Shown piece by piece: positions 44,102-52,482 of a DNA stretch of 64,000 nt. The stretch is from Flagellimonas spongiicola (GTDB taxonomy: Bacteria; Bacteroidota; Bacteroidia; Flavobacteriales; Flavobacteriaceae): the NCBI RefSeq assembly GCF_023502425.1, contig NZ_JAMFMA010000004.1, positions 124,001-188,000 of the forward strand, written 5' to 3'. Position numbers and translations under genes: made by a program. Within the stretch, counting starts at the first letter, position 1; the number at the start of each line of letters is the position of its first letter. Under the pieces are notes generated by a model, which worked only from the letters and a program-made list of their open reading frames with translations, searched no databases and was not told where the DNA came from.

Positions 44102-44536
44102 ATGAGAAATTTATTTGTTTTTTTATTGAGCATAACTCTGGCATCATGTAATGTGAAATCACAGAATAGCAAATCTAGCAAGTTACTATTTGAGGATATA
44201 GTCGTTGATAGCATAAAAGTAGAACTATCTGCAAAATCAGCAATGTTGTCTACCTTACTAGATGAATCAAGAATTTATAACTTTAAACTAAGCATAGAAA
44301 AAATCCATTCAAGTGAACTATCCAAAGGAAATAAAATACATGGAGCTAGTACACTTGGTAATGCCTATATTTATTCTGACAGCAATAAATATGTAATTAA
44401 CTTTCTGGAACACCCTACTAAAGGTATTATTGCAAATTTTTTAGAGCAAAAGCGTGGGAGTAATTTTCAATCATATTTAGGTGCATATCTTGAAGCTGAT
44501 AAGCTTTATGAAAAATTGGTTGAGGCAAGTAATTAA
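44102..44536 (+). CDS. Small lipoprotein, orphan immunity-like cassette 1
   Basis: The 144-residue protein has a lipoprotein signal (FVFLLSITLASCNVK, lipobox LASC, Cys 16). The mature part is a mix of helix and strand, with no recognised family. It sits in a row of short AT-rich genes after the Rhs toxin, each preceded by the repeated TAGCGGGGGA spacer end. That arrangement suggests a stored immunity gene left from an earlier toxin tip, here with a periplasm-facing product. The function is inference from position only. Confidence 0.6.
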   Translation: MRNLFVFLLSITLASCNVKSQNSKSSKLLFEDIVVDSIKVELSAKSAMLSTLLDESRIYNFKLSIEKIHSSELSKGNKIHGASTLGNAYIYSDSNKYVINFLEHPTKGIIANFLEQKRGSNFQSYLGAYLEADKLYEKLVEASN

Positions 44537-44560
44537 TATTCATTCTCGTAGCGGCTAGAA

Positions 44561-44735
44561 TTAAACTAGTGGTCTTGAAAACCAACTACAGCAGTTCTTT
44601 TTGAGCTGCTGTTTTTTTTGTGGAGTAATGGAAACAATGAATCTTTTGTGAAAATACTCTAGCGATTTGTTTTTTGGGTTAAGTTTTAAGTAATTGAGAG
44701 CTACCACAAGATATAATCTTGAGGTAGCGGTTAGG
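44561..44735 (+). repeat. Immunity-array spacer repeat, copy B
   Basis: It repeats copy A: AACTAGTGGT, the ACAGCAG/CTGCTGT terminator (44588-44619), a segment shared almost base for base (GGAGTAATGGAAACAATGAA, TAGCGATTTGTTTTTTGGG), then CTACCACAAGAT...ATCTTGAGGTAGCGG (44701-44730). The rest of the 329-base gap (44736-44865) is AT-rich, with nothing recognised. Confidence 0.75.
44588..44619 (+). terminator. Intrinsic terminator in spacer repeat B
   Basis: ACAGCAG/CTGCTGT stem followed by eight T; the counterpart of the terminator at 43909-43945. Confidence 0.8.
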
Positions 44736-44865
44736 TAGCTTCTGGTAAAGTTAGTTTTTCAAGGTAAAACATCAACTATTAGGAATATATGGGGCGAATA
44801 TGAATACCCGGACCTTATAAATAACAAAAATGTTAGGGATATAATATTCCATTATTAAACAGTTT

Positions 44866-45123
44866 ATGATAGATAAGAGAAAAGTTGATATTTATAGAAA
44901 ATATAAAGGTTTCTATGATGGTTATGTGCATGATAATAGAAATGCCTCTGAACCATTAATTGAGTCTGAAGTATGGTGGAAAATCGATGAACTGGTAACT
45001 GAATACAAACTAATAATAGATGGTCTTGCATCGGAATCATTTAAAAATTCGTTTGAGGAAAAGCTTAGGAATGTGACAAGTGATTCTGTGGTAATTAATC
45101 TAATAAAAGATATTCCCGTCTAA
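44866..45123 (+). CDS. Small hypothetical protein, orphan immunity-like cassette 2
   Basis: The 85-residue cytoplasmic protein is mostly helical (KVDIYRKYKGFYDGYVHDN, EVWWKIDELVTEYKLIIDGLA), with no signal peptide. It is not a family I recognise. Its place between spacer repeats in the post-Rhs array suggests an immunity protein or a remnant of one. Only 61 bases separate it from the next cassette, whose spacer keeps just the TAGCGGGGGA end (45138-45147). Confidence 0.55.
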   Translation: MIDKRKVDIYRKYKGFYDGYVHDNRNASEPLIESEVWWKIDELVTEYKLIIDGLASESFKNSFEEKLRNVTSDSVVINLIKDIPV

Positions 45124-45184
45124 CTTCAATTTGTTACTAGCGGGGGATATACATTTGGAAGCGACTAATTTTAAATATTACCTT

Positions 45185-45586
45185 ATGAGAAGTACCTGGT
45201 TTGTTCTGTTATCCCTTATTTTTTTATGTTGTGAAGGGCAAACAAAAAAGAAATATGAGGATTATAATGATGAGGACTTCTCTGAAGTTCAAGGTATCAT
45301 TATAAAAACAACAAGGAAAACAGATTTTAAGAATGTTATTAAATCTAGTATTCACTTTATCTACAATTTGGATAAAGAAAGGCCTGATATGGGGTATGAA
45401 TTAAATACTAGTTATATGGTCCACGAAGGCGAACCAGTGATTATTTTAGTTCATAAAGATGATTATAAAGTTAGCTACTTTGGAGCAAGAGGTATTGTGG
45501 AAGAAGATATTTTGTTGAATTATTTGGATAAATGTGAAAAGATTGGTGGTGGATATTATGGTGTAGAGGAAAGTTTTTTCCATTAG
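45185..45586 (+). CDS. Small lipoprotein, orphan immunity-like cassette 3
   Basis: From ATG 45185 the protein has 133 residues and a lipoprotein signal (STWFVLLSLIFLCCEGQ). The mature domain is alpha/beta (DEDFSEVQGIIIKTTRKTD, GYELNTSYMVHEGEPVIIL), with no family recognised. The longer reading from 45131 would run through the spacer repeat and hide the signal peptide, so it is rejected. It is part of the same cassette row and is followed by the large hairpin at 45591-45632. Confidence 0.6.
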   Translation: MRSTWFVLLSLIFLCCEGQTKKKYEDYNDEDFSEVQGIIIKTTRKTDFKNVIKSSIHFIYNLDKERPDMGYELNTSYMVHEGEPVIILVHKDDYKVSYFGARGIVEEDILLNYLDKCEKIGGGYYGVEESFFH

Positions 45587-45590
45587 CTTG

Positions 45591-45632
45591 CCCCCCGCTA
45601 CCACAAGATATAATCTTGCGGTAGCGGGGGAG
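45591..45632. repeat. Large hairpin (inverted repeat) between cassettes
   Basis: CCCCCGCTACC-A-CAAGAT, a 3-base loop (ATA), then ATCTTG-C-GGTAGCGGGGG. These are 18-base arms with one mismatch, and no T-run follows on the plus strand. Its right arm is the same element that ends spacer repeats A and B, so it is the best preserved copy of a recurring palindrome. Confidence 0.8.
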
Positions 45633-45687
45633 AACTTAACTAATCAGTCTCCTTTAGGTAAGATTAAATTTATTATAAGAAACAAAA

Positions 45688-46275
45688 ATGGTAGAAAGGA
45701 TTTCACAAATGATTAATAGGAACATGAGCGTATGGTTTATCTTGATTACGGTAGTTTTTATGTCATGTTCAAGCTATAAAGATCATTTAAAAACTGGAAA
45801 TTCGGTTGTAGATGCTCGCTATAATGCAATTTTGGATTTCTCTAACCTAAATAAAGTAACAAAAAGGCATAAAGTATTTAATGTCAATATTTTAATAAAA
45901 GAAAGCTCAAATGAAGAGCCGTATCATCAAATCTTTATTAGTCCTATTACCAATGCTTATCCTATGACACAGTATGATACAATTGGCTCAAAATCTGATT
46001 TATTGTACAATGATTATAGGATAAATAAAGGAGTACTTTTTTTATGGATGGATCCAGAAAAGAGAACGAATCGAAAGACTTTGGAAGTCATGAGTAATTT
46101 TAAGAAACTTGATTCAAGTTTTTTGAAGAAAAGTGACAAGGCATATGTTTTTTCCACAAAAGAATATCCTAAAGATGAAAGGACGTATTTTTTTTGCAAA
46201 TCGAACATTAGTAAATATAAAGTTCTGAAGGGTTTAAATAAACAATTAATGGAAATAGAGAATTTATGCGATTGA
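45688..46275 (+). CDS. Lipoprotein, orphan immunity-like cassette 4
   Basis: At 195 residues from this ATG the lipoprotein signal is internal (MSVWFILITVVFMSCSSYK, lipobox FMSC). Starts at 45709 or 45724 are therefore equally likely and would give about 188 or 183 residues. The mature domain has strands such as RHKVFNVNILIKES and GVLFLWMDPEK; no family is recognised. It is the last cassette of the array, closed by the terminator at 46356-46387. Confidence 0.6.
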   Translation: MVERISQMINRNMSVWFILITVVFMSCSSYKDHLKTGNSVVDARYNAILDFSNLNKVTKRHKVFNVNILIKESSNEEPYHQIFISPITNAYPMTQYDTIGSKSDLLYNDYRINKGVLFLWMDPEKRTNRKTLEVMSNFKKLDSSFLKKSDKAYVFSTKEYPKDERTYFFCKSNISKYKVLKGLNKQLMEIENLCD

Positions 46276-46355
46276 TTAGTGATAATTAAAGAGGGTCAAT
46301 TAATAATTAATATTGAGCTACCGCTAGTTTTCAACCAGTTGTGTAGAAAACCAAC

Positions 46356-46387
46356 AACAGCAACCCTTTATGGGTTGCTGTTTTTTT
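46356..46387. terminator. Terminator closing the cassette array
   Basis: AACAGCAACCC, loop TTTA, GGGTTGCTG and a T-run. The preceding AGTTTTCAACCAGTTGTG...AAAACCAAC resembles the beginnings of spacers A and B, so this is a third, diverged copy of that spacer start. It also lies at the 3' end of the minus-strand gene that follows. Confidence 0.8.
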
Positions 46388-46799
46388 ATCTCGCAAACTT
46401 AAGCTGAGTATAGGTATGCCGTACCCGTAGACTTTTACTGTTTGGGGCAGTAATGGTAAAATGCAATACAAGCGAGTCCGCATTTATCTCCAAAGTTCCA
46501 TCCTGTAACGGTTTGGGCAATATGAGGGTAGTGGAAGTGTAGTGTCCATAGTGTTGAGGCTTTTCAAATTGTAGGGTAAATGGAAAGGCCAGATTGTCCA
46601 CGATGCGCAACTTTACCCGATCCTGGTTTTTGGTAGCGTAAAAGTACAAATGGCAATTGCGCCGGGTCACTTTGGATCGCGGTTCAGGACGGTCCACCAA
46701 TTCAACATCCAAGCAAGCAAATGTAAGTTGGAGCACATCCGTGCAATTGGGTCTTAAAAAATCACATAGGGTAGGTAAAATAGGAAGGGGCATAACCAT
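46386..46799 (-). CDS. Hypothetical beta-rich protein
   Basis: This 137-residue reading has a steady beta-strand pattern (VLQLTFACLDVELVDRPEP, NCHLYFYATKNQDRVKLRI, STTLILPKPLQDGTLEINA) and starts with ATG immediately next to the divergent XRE gene. There is no signal or family match. The protein-like pattern and the intergenic position argue that it is a real gene; antisense readings in the same place are shorter. Confidence 0.5.
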   Translation of the reverse strand: MVMPLPILPTLCDFLRPNCTDVLQLTFACLDVELVDRPEPRSKVTRRNCHLYFYATKNQDRVKLRIVDNLAFPFTLQFEKPQHYGHYTSTTLILPKPLQDGTLEINADSLVLHFTITAPNSKSLRVRHTYTQLKFAR

Positions 46800-46828
46800 T
46801 GGTTTTAAGTTTCTGGGGTTATGCCGGG

Positions 46829-47161
46829 ATGGCGGTAAAAATAAGCATTCTACCTAAAAAGCACAACGATGTGACCTTAAAGAACTCGAAAAGGTGTCAT
46901 TTTGGGGTCGTGTATAGAAAGTACAAACCAGAAGATTTAGCCATAGTTAGCAAAGTAGGCAAGAAAATAAGAGCCATTAGGGAAGCAAAAGGTATGTCTC
47001 AACTTGAGTTGGCTATTGATGCGGATATTCCTAAAACCCAAGTAGGTCGTGTTGAACGTGGTGAAAACAATACTAGTCTAGTCACCCTAAACAGGATTGC
47101 TACAGCTTTGGAAGTTCCCTTGTCGGCACTCTTTCAATTTAACGAAGAAGAACCCAAGTAA
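46829..47161 (+). CDS. XRE-family helix-turn-helix regulator
   Basis: From ATG 46829 the protein has 110 residues. The C-terminal 70 form a Cro/CI-type HTH_3 domain (VGKKIRAIREAKGMSQLELA, DIPKTQVGRVERGENNTSLV, LEVPLSALF). The N-terminal 35 residues are not part of the fold, so the true start could be further downstream at a non-ATG codon. A TTG start at 46799 is also open but less likely. It probably controls genes of the island's central block; its operator is not identified. Confidence 0.85.
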   Translation: MAVKISILPKKHNDVTLKNSKRCHFGVVYRKYKPEDLAIVSKVGKKIRAIREAKGMSQLELAIDADIPKTQVGRVERGENNTSLVTLNRIATALEVPLSALFQFNEEEPK

Positions 47162-47260
47162 AGGCGTTTTACTCGTCCACCCTTTACCTAGCACTCTTTT
47201 ACCTTACACCCATCAAACGTTCACCCTTCACCTTAAACCCATACCTTTCACCCATTAACC
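47162..47260. other. Nearly G-free CACCC/TTAC-rich spacer
   Basis: Between the XRE gene and a convergent small gene, about 90 bases (47174-47262) contain only two G on the plus strand. They consist of loose repeats such as CACCCTTTACC, TTCACCCTTCACC and TTTCACCCATTAACC. No function is evident. Confidence 0.45.
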
Positions 47261-47509
47261 TTACGGATAAAAGGACAATCCTAAAAAGTCAAGAAAAGAA
47301 CGGAAAGTGATTTTGTTTTTCACCACTACTTCCTCTGCAACCACTTCCAAATCCCTGATATTGGTCAATTGGTCCGGGCGCATGTCATCTTTGGACCACA
47401 CAAACATATTGATACGGTCCGGCTTGCCATTAATGCGTCTTTCCACCTCGTACATACGGGATTCAGATACATCCTCGGGCAAATCAATTTCAATCTTTAA
47501 TTCTCCCAT
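47261..47509 (-). CDS. Small hypothetical protein
   Basis: From ATG 47509 the protein has 82 residues: strand-rich first part (GELKIEIDLPEDVSE), a helix (RMYEVERRINGK) and a strand-helix end (RDLEVVAEEVVVKNKITFRSFLDFLGL). No family is recognised. An ATG six codons upstream (47527) is also possible. It lies downstream of the GAF membrane protein gene on the same strand (66 bases) and may be co-transcribed with it. Confidence 0.55.
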   Translation of the reverse strand: MGELKIEIDLPEDVSESRMYEVERRINGKPDRINMFVWSKDDMRPDQLTNIRDLEVVAEEVVVKNKITFRSFLDFLGLSFYP

Positions 47510-47575
47510 ATTCTTATTAGTATACAATTATATCCAAAACTAAATTGGCCCAAGCCTGGTTTAACAACAATTTAG

Positions 47576-48643
47576 TTACTCCTTTTTCTCCTTTGGGGTA
47601 TGCTTTTCCTTAGAATCTTCATACTTCCATTGCTGCTCTGCATTTAACTTCTCTTTCAACTGCTTTTCCAGTTGGGTTATGTGTTTCTTTAAGGCGGTAA
47701 TTTCCAGTTGGGCCTTACCTAATTCTACTGCATAATCTTTGTTTGCCTGTAACAATTCTTTTAAACGTTTACGTCGTTCTTCCCCTTTGGTGTTGGCAAT
47801 AAAGAAAGTGCGTACCACCTCCGCCAACATCTGCATAATATGCAGGTCAAATCCTTCATTAAAAACGCCTACGGCATTGGCATTAATGCATAATAGGCCA
47901 ATGATCCCATTATCATTACTCTCACGTTGTTGGTCTTTAGGGACCATAGGGGTTACAGGAACCACAATGGTGCTCTTGTACTTCAAGGGCCAATTGCGTT
48001 CCCGTTTAAAATAATTGGGCATATACCAAGGTTCGGCGTCAACCTTTTCCTTGTACCCAAACTTAATATCGTTTATGGCTGGATGATGGAAGCCTATTTC
48101 TTTCAACAGGTTTTTGGCGTAATAATAGACTTCTCGAGGCGGTTTGGTATCAAAATTCCCAAAAATGGTGCCAACATCCGTACAGGTACCAATGGCCAAA
48201 TTCAACGGAAGTGAATTTCCTTTGTAATACCATTCGCGTTTTAGGGTGGGTTTGTTGTTGCTGTGCGCTATGGTGACCAAGTCGTTCTCAACCACCATTT
48301 TAATGGTCAACACACATTCTACTTTCTTGAGATTGAAATAGATTTTTGAAAAATGATTGAGCAATTCCTCAAAATTGTCTTCCAGTTCTTTTTCCGAATA
48401 ATCATAAATAAGCCGGGATATGGCTTGGTTGATGCTCGAAGTGGCCTGCACATGTTTTTGGTGTATCTTTTTATCCCGCCAAATTTGGAACACCCCATAC
48501 ATCCCGGTAATGAACAGAACAAGTACTACAAAAAATACGATGTTTCTTTGTGGAGCATCCAACTCACCGAAGGTACTATTGGCAAAACTTATGATTCCTA
48601 AGATGGAGCTAAGAAGGGTAATGATCGGTGCTAATAGCCTCAT
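47576..48643 (-). CDS. Membrane protein with GAF-like domain and C-terminal coiled coil
   Basis: The 355-residue protein has two membrane helices (about 4-24 and 33-52). A short coiled stretch is followed by a GAF-like domain (about 105-285, with STIVVPVTPMVP...NGIIGLLCINANAVGVFNEGFDLHIMQMLAEVV, which matches the GAF end pattern). A long charged coiled coil (about 295-355) ends in KEKKE. GAF domains sense small ligands; no kinase, cyclase or HTH output is attached, so it may signal by protein contact. It lies between the XRE gene and the right T2SS-like operon, divergent from the latter. Confidence 0.75.
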   Translation of the reverse strand: MRLLAPIITLLSSILGIISFANSTFGELDAPQRNIVFFVVLVLFITGMYGVFQIWRDKKIHQKHVQATSSINQAISRLIYDYSEKELEDNFEELLNHFSKIYFNLKKVECVLTIKMVVENDLVTIAHSNNKPTLKREWYYKGNSLPLNLAIGTCTDVGTIFGNFDTKPPREVYYYAKNLLKEIGFHHPAINDIKFGYKEKVDAEPWYMPNYFKRERNWPLKYKSTIVVPVTPMVPKDQQRESNDNGIIGLLCINANAVGVFNEGFDLHIMQMLAEVVRTFFIANTKGEERRKRLKELLQANKDYAVELGKAQLEITALKKHITQLEKQLKEKLNAEQQWKYEDSKEKHTPKEKKE

Positions 48644-48968
48644 TTAGTTTGGTGTGCGGTTGATTAGGTTTAAGCTGATTGTTAAAATTATCAATCTAAA
48701 GTGCGTATACCGTGTACGAATTATGAGACTTATTAAAGTTTTATTAACATGGATTTCCTTTAATTGGATAGGATGGGTTTTCTAGGAATGACAACCCTAC
48801 TTTTAAACTCAATCAATCTTTACATGTAAACAAAACTGATGGGAGTATTTCATTTTTAAAAAGTAAAAATCCGTTCACCAAGTAATAATGCATTACACAG
48901 AATAAGTTTTTGACATCAGCGTTAAATTCGTACATTCAATTCTGAAATAACTTGTCAACTTTACCTAC
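48644..48968. other. Divergent intergenic region before the right operon
   Basis: It separates the GAF gene from the large T9SS protein gene. The sequence is AT-rich. No TTTG/TAnnTTTG pair at good spacing and no clear operator was recognised, though promoters for both directions must lie here. Confidence 0.4.
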
Positions 48969-51900
48969 TTGAACCTACGAATATTCTGCGCACTTGTTTT
49001 GTGCCTTAGTTTTGCCCAAATTCATGCACAATTAGAAGCTTCCATCTGGTATTTTGGAGAAAATGCGGGCCTCGATTTTAGAAGTGGAACCCCGGTACCT
49101 TTATTAGATGGTGCCCTGAATACACAGGAAGGTTGTGCGACCATTTCAGATTTTGCGGGAAACCTGATGTTTTATACTGACGGCTCAACGGTTTGGAACA
49201 GAAACCATACACCCATGCCCAATGGTACGGGACTTTTTGGAAATAGTACTTCATCCCAATCCGGTATTATAGTGCCCAAACCCAATGACCCAGATATTTT
49301 CTATGTTTTCACCGCAGATTTTCAAGCAGGGGCACAAGGGATCAATTACTCAGAAGTAGACATGACCTTAGACGGTGGACTTGGGAATGTCACGGTTAAA
49401 AACACACCGCTTGTAACTCCAGCTACTGAAAAACTCACAGCTGTAGAACATGCCAATGGACGGGATATTTGGGTCATAACCCACGCATGGCACTCCGATG
49501 CGTTCTTGGCCTACTTGATTACCCCGGCAGGTGTAAACACAACACCAGTTACCAGCAATGCTGGATTTGATTTGTCTGGCGGCAATGTGTTCAGCGCGAT
49601 TGGTTACATAAAAGTTTCGCCTGATGGCACCAAATTGGCTGCTTGTCACAAAGAAATTGGTGCTGAACTATTCGATTTTGATCCAGCAACAGGAATAGTT
49701 AGCAATCCAACTCGTCTAATTGATGGGGGATCACCCTATGGTATCGAATTTTCCCCTTCCAGTCAAATATTATATCTATCCATGGAAGCGAGTTCAATAT
49801 TCCAATACGATCTAAACGCTCCGGATATTAGAGCCAGTCAATTGTTGCTCAACCCAACGCGTTTTAGGGAATTTGGCATGCAACTGGGAATAGATGGGAA
49901 AATTTATATTGCGGAATGGGCTGGTACGACCTTAAGCGTTATCAACAATCCGAATGTAGTTGGTGTTGGGTGTGATTATCAGAATCGTGCAATAAATCTT
50001 GGAGGTAGGATTAGTAATATTGGACTACCGCCCTTTATACAAAGTTTTTTTCTGGTCAATTTTGAAAGTAGAAATTTCTGTTTGGGAGATGCTACTCAAT
50101 TTGATATTACCGTAAATGAACCCATTGTTTCCATTTTATGGGATTTTGGTGATGGAAATACGGCTACAGTGGAGGATCCATCGCATACCTATGCCGCCCC
50201 TGGGGACTATACCGTAAATGTGACCGTAAATACAGCTTCAGATACAAGAACGGAAACGGAGACAATTACCATTTATGAAGTCCCAGTGGCCAATACAGTT
50301 ACGGATTTGGATCTCTGCATCCCCACTAATGCCTATGCCTTGGATGTAACAAGCTTTGATAGCCAGGTATTGGGAACACAATCGGCCGCAACCTTTGAGG
50401 TAGACTATTTTACATCCCAATTGGATGCAGATAACAATACAAATGCGGTAAGCACAATGCATACCATTGGCCTGGCGAGTCATCAGCTATTTGCCAGGAT
50501 CTCCAATAGAAATCACAGCAGTTGTTATGCCACCACGGATTTTATGGTGAATTTGAGTTTGCAACCGCAACTAAATCCTGTAACGGATTGGACGGTTTGT
50601 GATGATGATGCCGATGGCTTCTATGCCTTTGACTTGACCACCAAGGCTACGGAAGTGCTAAATGGGCAGAACCCGGCCACATTTTCGATTAGTTACCATG
50701 CATCGCAGGCAGATGCGGACACCCGGACGAATCCGTTGGGAACAACATATACAAACACCTTACCGGTTGAAACGATTTACTTTCGTTTGGAAAATACAAC
50801 GAATACTGACTGTTATGAAACTGGAAGTTTTACTATTGAGGTCATTGATCAGGTAGTGGCACACACCCCTGTTGATTTGGAAATTTGTGATCCAGATAAT
50901 GATGGGAGCGCCATTTTTGATTTGACCCAAGTGGCAGCTGAGGTATTGGGTACGCAGAACCCAGCAAGTTTGGATTTGTCCTATCATACCTCCCAAGCAG
51001 ACGCTGACACTGGAACAAATCCGCTACCCACTAACTACCAAAGCAACAATTACCAGCAAATCATAGTTGTACGTTTGGCCAATGCTTCAAATCCATTGTG
51101 CTACGATACCACCACTTTCCAACTTCATATTTTTGATACCCCTGTGGCACCCCAGGTTACCGATTGGTGGATATGTGATATGGATAATGATGGGGTACAA
51201 ACCTTTGATTTGAGTGAGAAGACCAACGAGATTCAATCTGGGTTAGTAGGTGCTTCAGTAACGTATCATAGCTCCCAAACCGATGCAGAATTAGCACAAA
51301 ACCCTTTGGGTAATTCGTTTAGTAATACAACCAATCCGCAAATTGTATTTTTCCGTTTGCAAAGTGGCAACAACCCCAATTGTTACGATGTTGGACAATT
51401 TGAACTCCGTGTTTTTGATACACCAACAGCAGCCCAACCCGCGAATATTATCAGTTGTGATGTGGATGAAACAGGTAGCTATTCCTTTGATTTGTCGCAG
51501 CAAGACGCTACGGTTTTAAATGGTCAAGATCAAAACACCTACGAGGTGCTCTATTTTGATTCGGAACAGAATGCTTTGAACAATACGAATCCAGTTTCAA
51601 AAACTGCCTATTGGAATGTTTCATTTCAGGACGAAATTTACGCTCGTGTGCACAATCCGCAATTTCCGGATTGCTTTGCTACAACATCCTTTTCCATTTT
51701 GATCAATGCCTTACCTCAAATGGATTTGGAGGATACCTATGTGATTTGCCCAGATAGTCCGGACCTTACCATTGATGCGGGCTTCTTTGAATCTTATGAA
51801 TGGCGCGATAGCATAGGAACTGTTATAGGGACCAACCCGTCGCAATCATTTTCAGCATTGGGAGCCTATAGTTTAACCGTTTCAACTACGCAGAATGGTG

Positions 51901-52409
51901 TCAGTTGTACCAACGCCCATCAATTTGAGGTAGTTTCCTCAGGAGCCCCGGATAGTTTTACGGTGGAGACCCAAGGAATTTCTGATCATATACGTTTGGC
52001 TATCGATGCTATTGGCATAGGTACTTTTGAGTATTCCTTGGATGGCCAAAATTATCAATCCAGTAATGAATTTGTCGTGTTTCCTGGTAGACACACGGTT
52101 TATGTACGTGATCCATTCGGCTGTAGAACTCTGAGTCAAGAAGTCGTTGCCATGGGTTACGAGCGATTTTTTACCCCCAACGGAGATGGAATCCACGAGA
52201 CCTGGAATGTAATTGGAGCCGATGAGTTTCCCAATTCCAGACTTTTTATTTATGATCGAATGGGTAAATTACTCCGGGAAATAGCACCAAGGGGTATTGG
52301 ATGGGATGGTACCTATCTTGGAAATATGATGCCTTCATCGGATTATTGGTTCCGTTTTGAATACGGAGAAGGTGAGGTATTGACGGGGCATTTCAGTTTG
52401 AAGCGATAA
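48969..52409 (+). CDS. Large T9SS type B surface protein with PKD and cysteine repeats
   Basis: This 1146-residue reading starts with TTG: no ATG is available, because an in-frame stop lies at 48948-48950. The signal peptide is clear (NLRIFCALVLCLSFAQIHAQ). An N-terminal propeller-like part (about 20-370) is followed by PKD (about 385-435, ILWDFGDGNTATVEDPSHTY), then five tandem units of about 90 residues, each with a pair of Cys and the pattern SYHxSQADADTxTNPL. The C-terminal T9SS type B sorting domain (about 1065-1146) has FTPNGDGIHETWNV and YDRMGKLL. It should be exported by T9SS and anchored at the surface. It leads the right T2SS-like operon. Confidence 0.85.
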   Translation: MNLRIFCALVLCLSFAQIHAQLEASIWYFGENAGLDFRSGTPVPLLDGALNTQEGCATISDFAGNLMFYTDGSTVWNRNHTPMPNGTGLFGNSTSSQSGIIVPKPNDPDIFYVFTADFQAGAQGINYSEVDMTLDGGLGNVTVKNTPLVTPATEKLTAVEHANGRDIWVITHAWHSDAFLAYLITPAGVNTTPVTSNAGFDLSGGNVFSAIGYIKVSPDGTKLAACHKEIGAELFDFDPATGIVSNPTRLIDGGSPYGIEFSPSSQILYLSMEASSIFQYDLNAPDIRASQLLLNPTRFREFGMQLGIDGKIYIAEWAGTTLSVINNPNVVGVGCDYQNRAINLGGRISNIGLPPFIQSFFLVNFESRNFCLGDATQFDITVNEPIVSILWDFGDGNTATVEDPSHTYAAPGDYTVNVTVNTASDTRTETETITIYEVPVANTVTDLDLCIPTNAYALDVTSFDSQVLGTQSAATFEVDYFTSQLDADNNTNAVSTMHTIGLASHQLFARISNRNHSSCYATTDFMVNLSLQPQLNPVTDWTVCDDDADGFYAFDLTTKATEVLNGQNPATFSISYHASQADADTRTNPLGTTYTNTLPVETIYFRLENTTNTDCYETGSFTIEVIDQVVAHTPVDLEICDPDNDGSAIFDLTQVAAEVLGTQNPASLDLSYHTSQADADTGTNPLPTNYQSNNYQQIIVVRLANASNPLCYDTTTFQLHIFDTPVAPQVTDWWICDMDNDGVQTFDLSEKTNEIQSGLVGASVTYHSSQTDAELAQNPLGNSFSNTTNPQIVFFRLQSGNNPNCYDVGQFELRVFDTPTAAQPANIISCDVDETGSYSFDLSQQDATVLNGQDQNTYEVLYFDSEQNALNNTNPVSKTAYWNVSFQDEIYARVHNPQFPDCFATTSFSILINALPQMDLEDTYVICPDSPDLTIDAGFFESYEWRDSIGTVIGTNPSQSFSALGAYSLTVSTTQNGVSCTNAHQFEVVSSGAPDSFTVETQGISDHIRLAIDAIGIGTFEYSLDGQNYQSSNEFVVFPGRHTVYVRDPFGCRTLSQEVVAMGYERFFTPNGDGIHETWNVIGADEFPNSRLFIYDRMGKLLREIAPRGIGWDGTYLGNMMPSSDYWFRFEYGEGEVLTGHFSLKR

Positions 52410-52482
52410 ATTTCCATTTACTTAGCTTTTTTCGTACAACACTTTTAGGAAAAAAGCGTTTACTATCTACAGAATCTTACTC

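Noticed and set aside
43862..46387. Integron-type gene cassettes with attC sites
   Set aside because: Small genes separated by palindromes recall integrons, but no clear GTTRRRY/RYYYAAC pairs were found, the spacers carry terminators, and the only recombinase is the tRNA-type one. An Rhs immunity array explains the layout better.
43862..46387. CRISPR array
   Set aside because: The repeats are long, few, imperfect and separated by coding genes; no cas gene is present.
46657..46857. 66-residue plus-strand reading before the XRE gene
   Set aside because: It overlaps the beta-rich minus-strand gene, has a low-complexity polar composition and no recognisable features.
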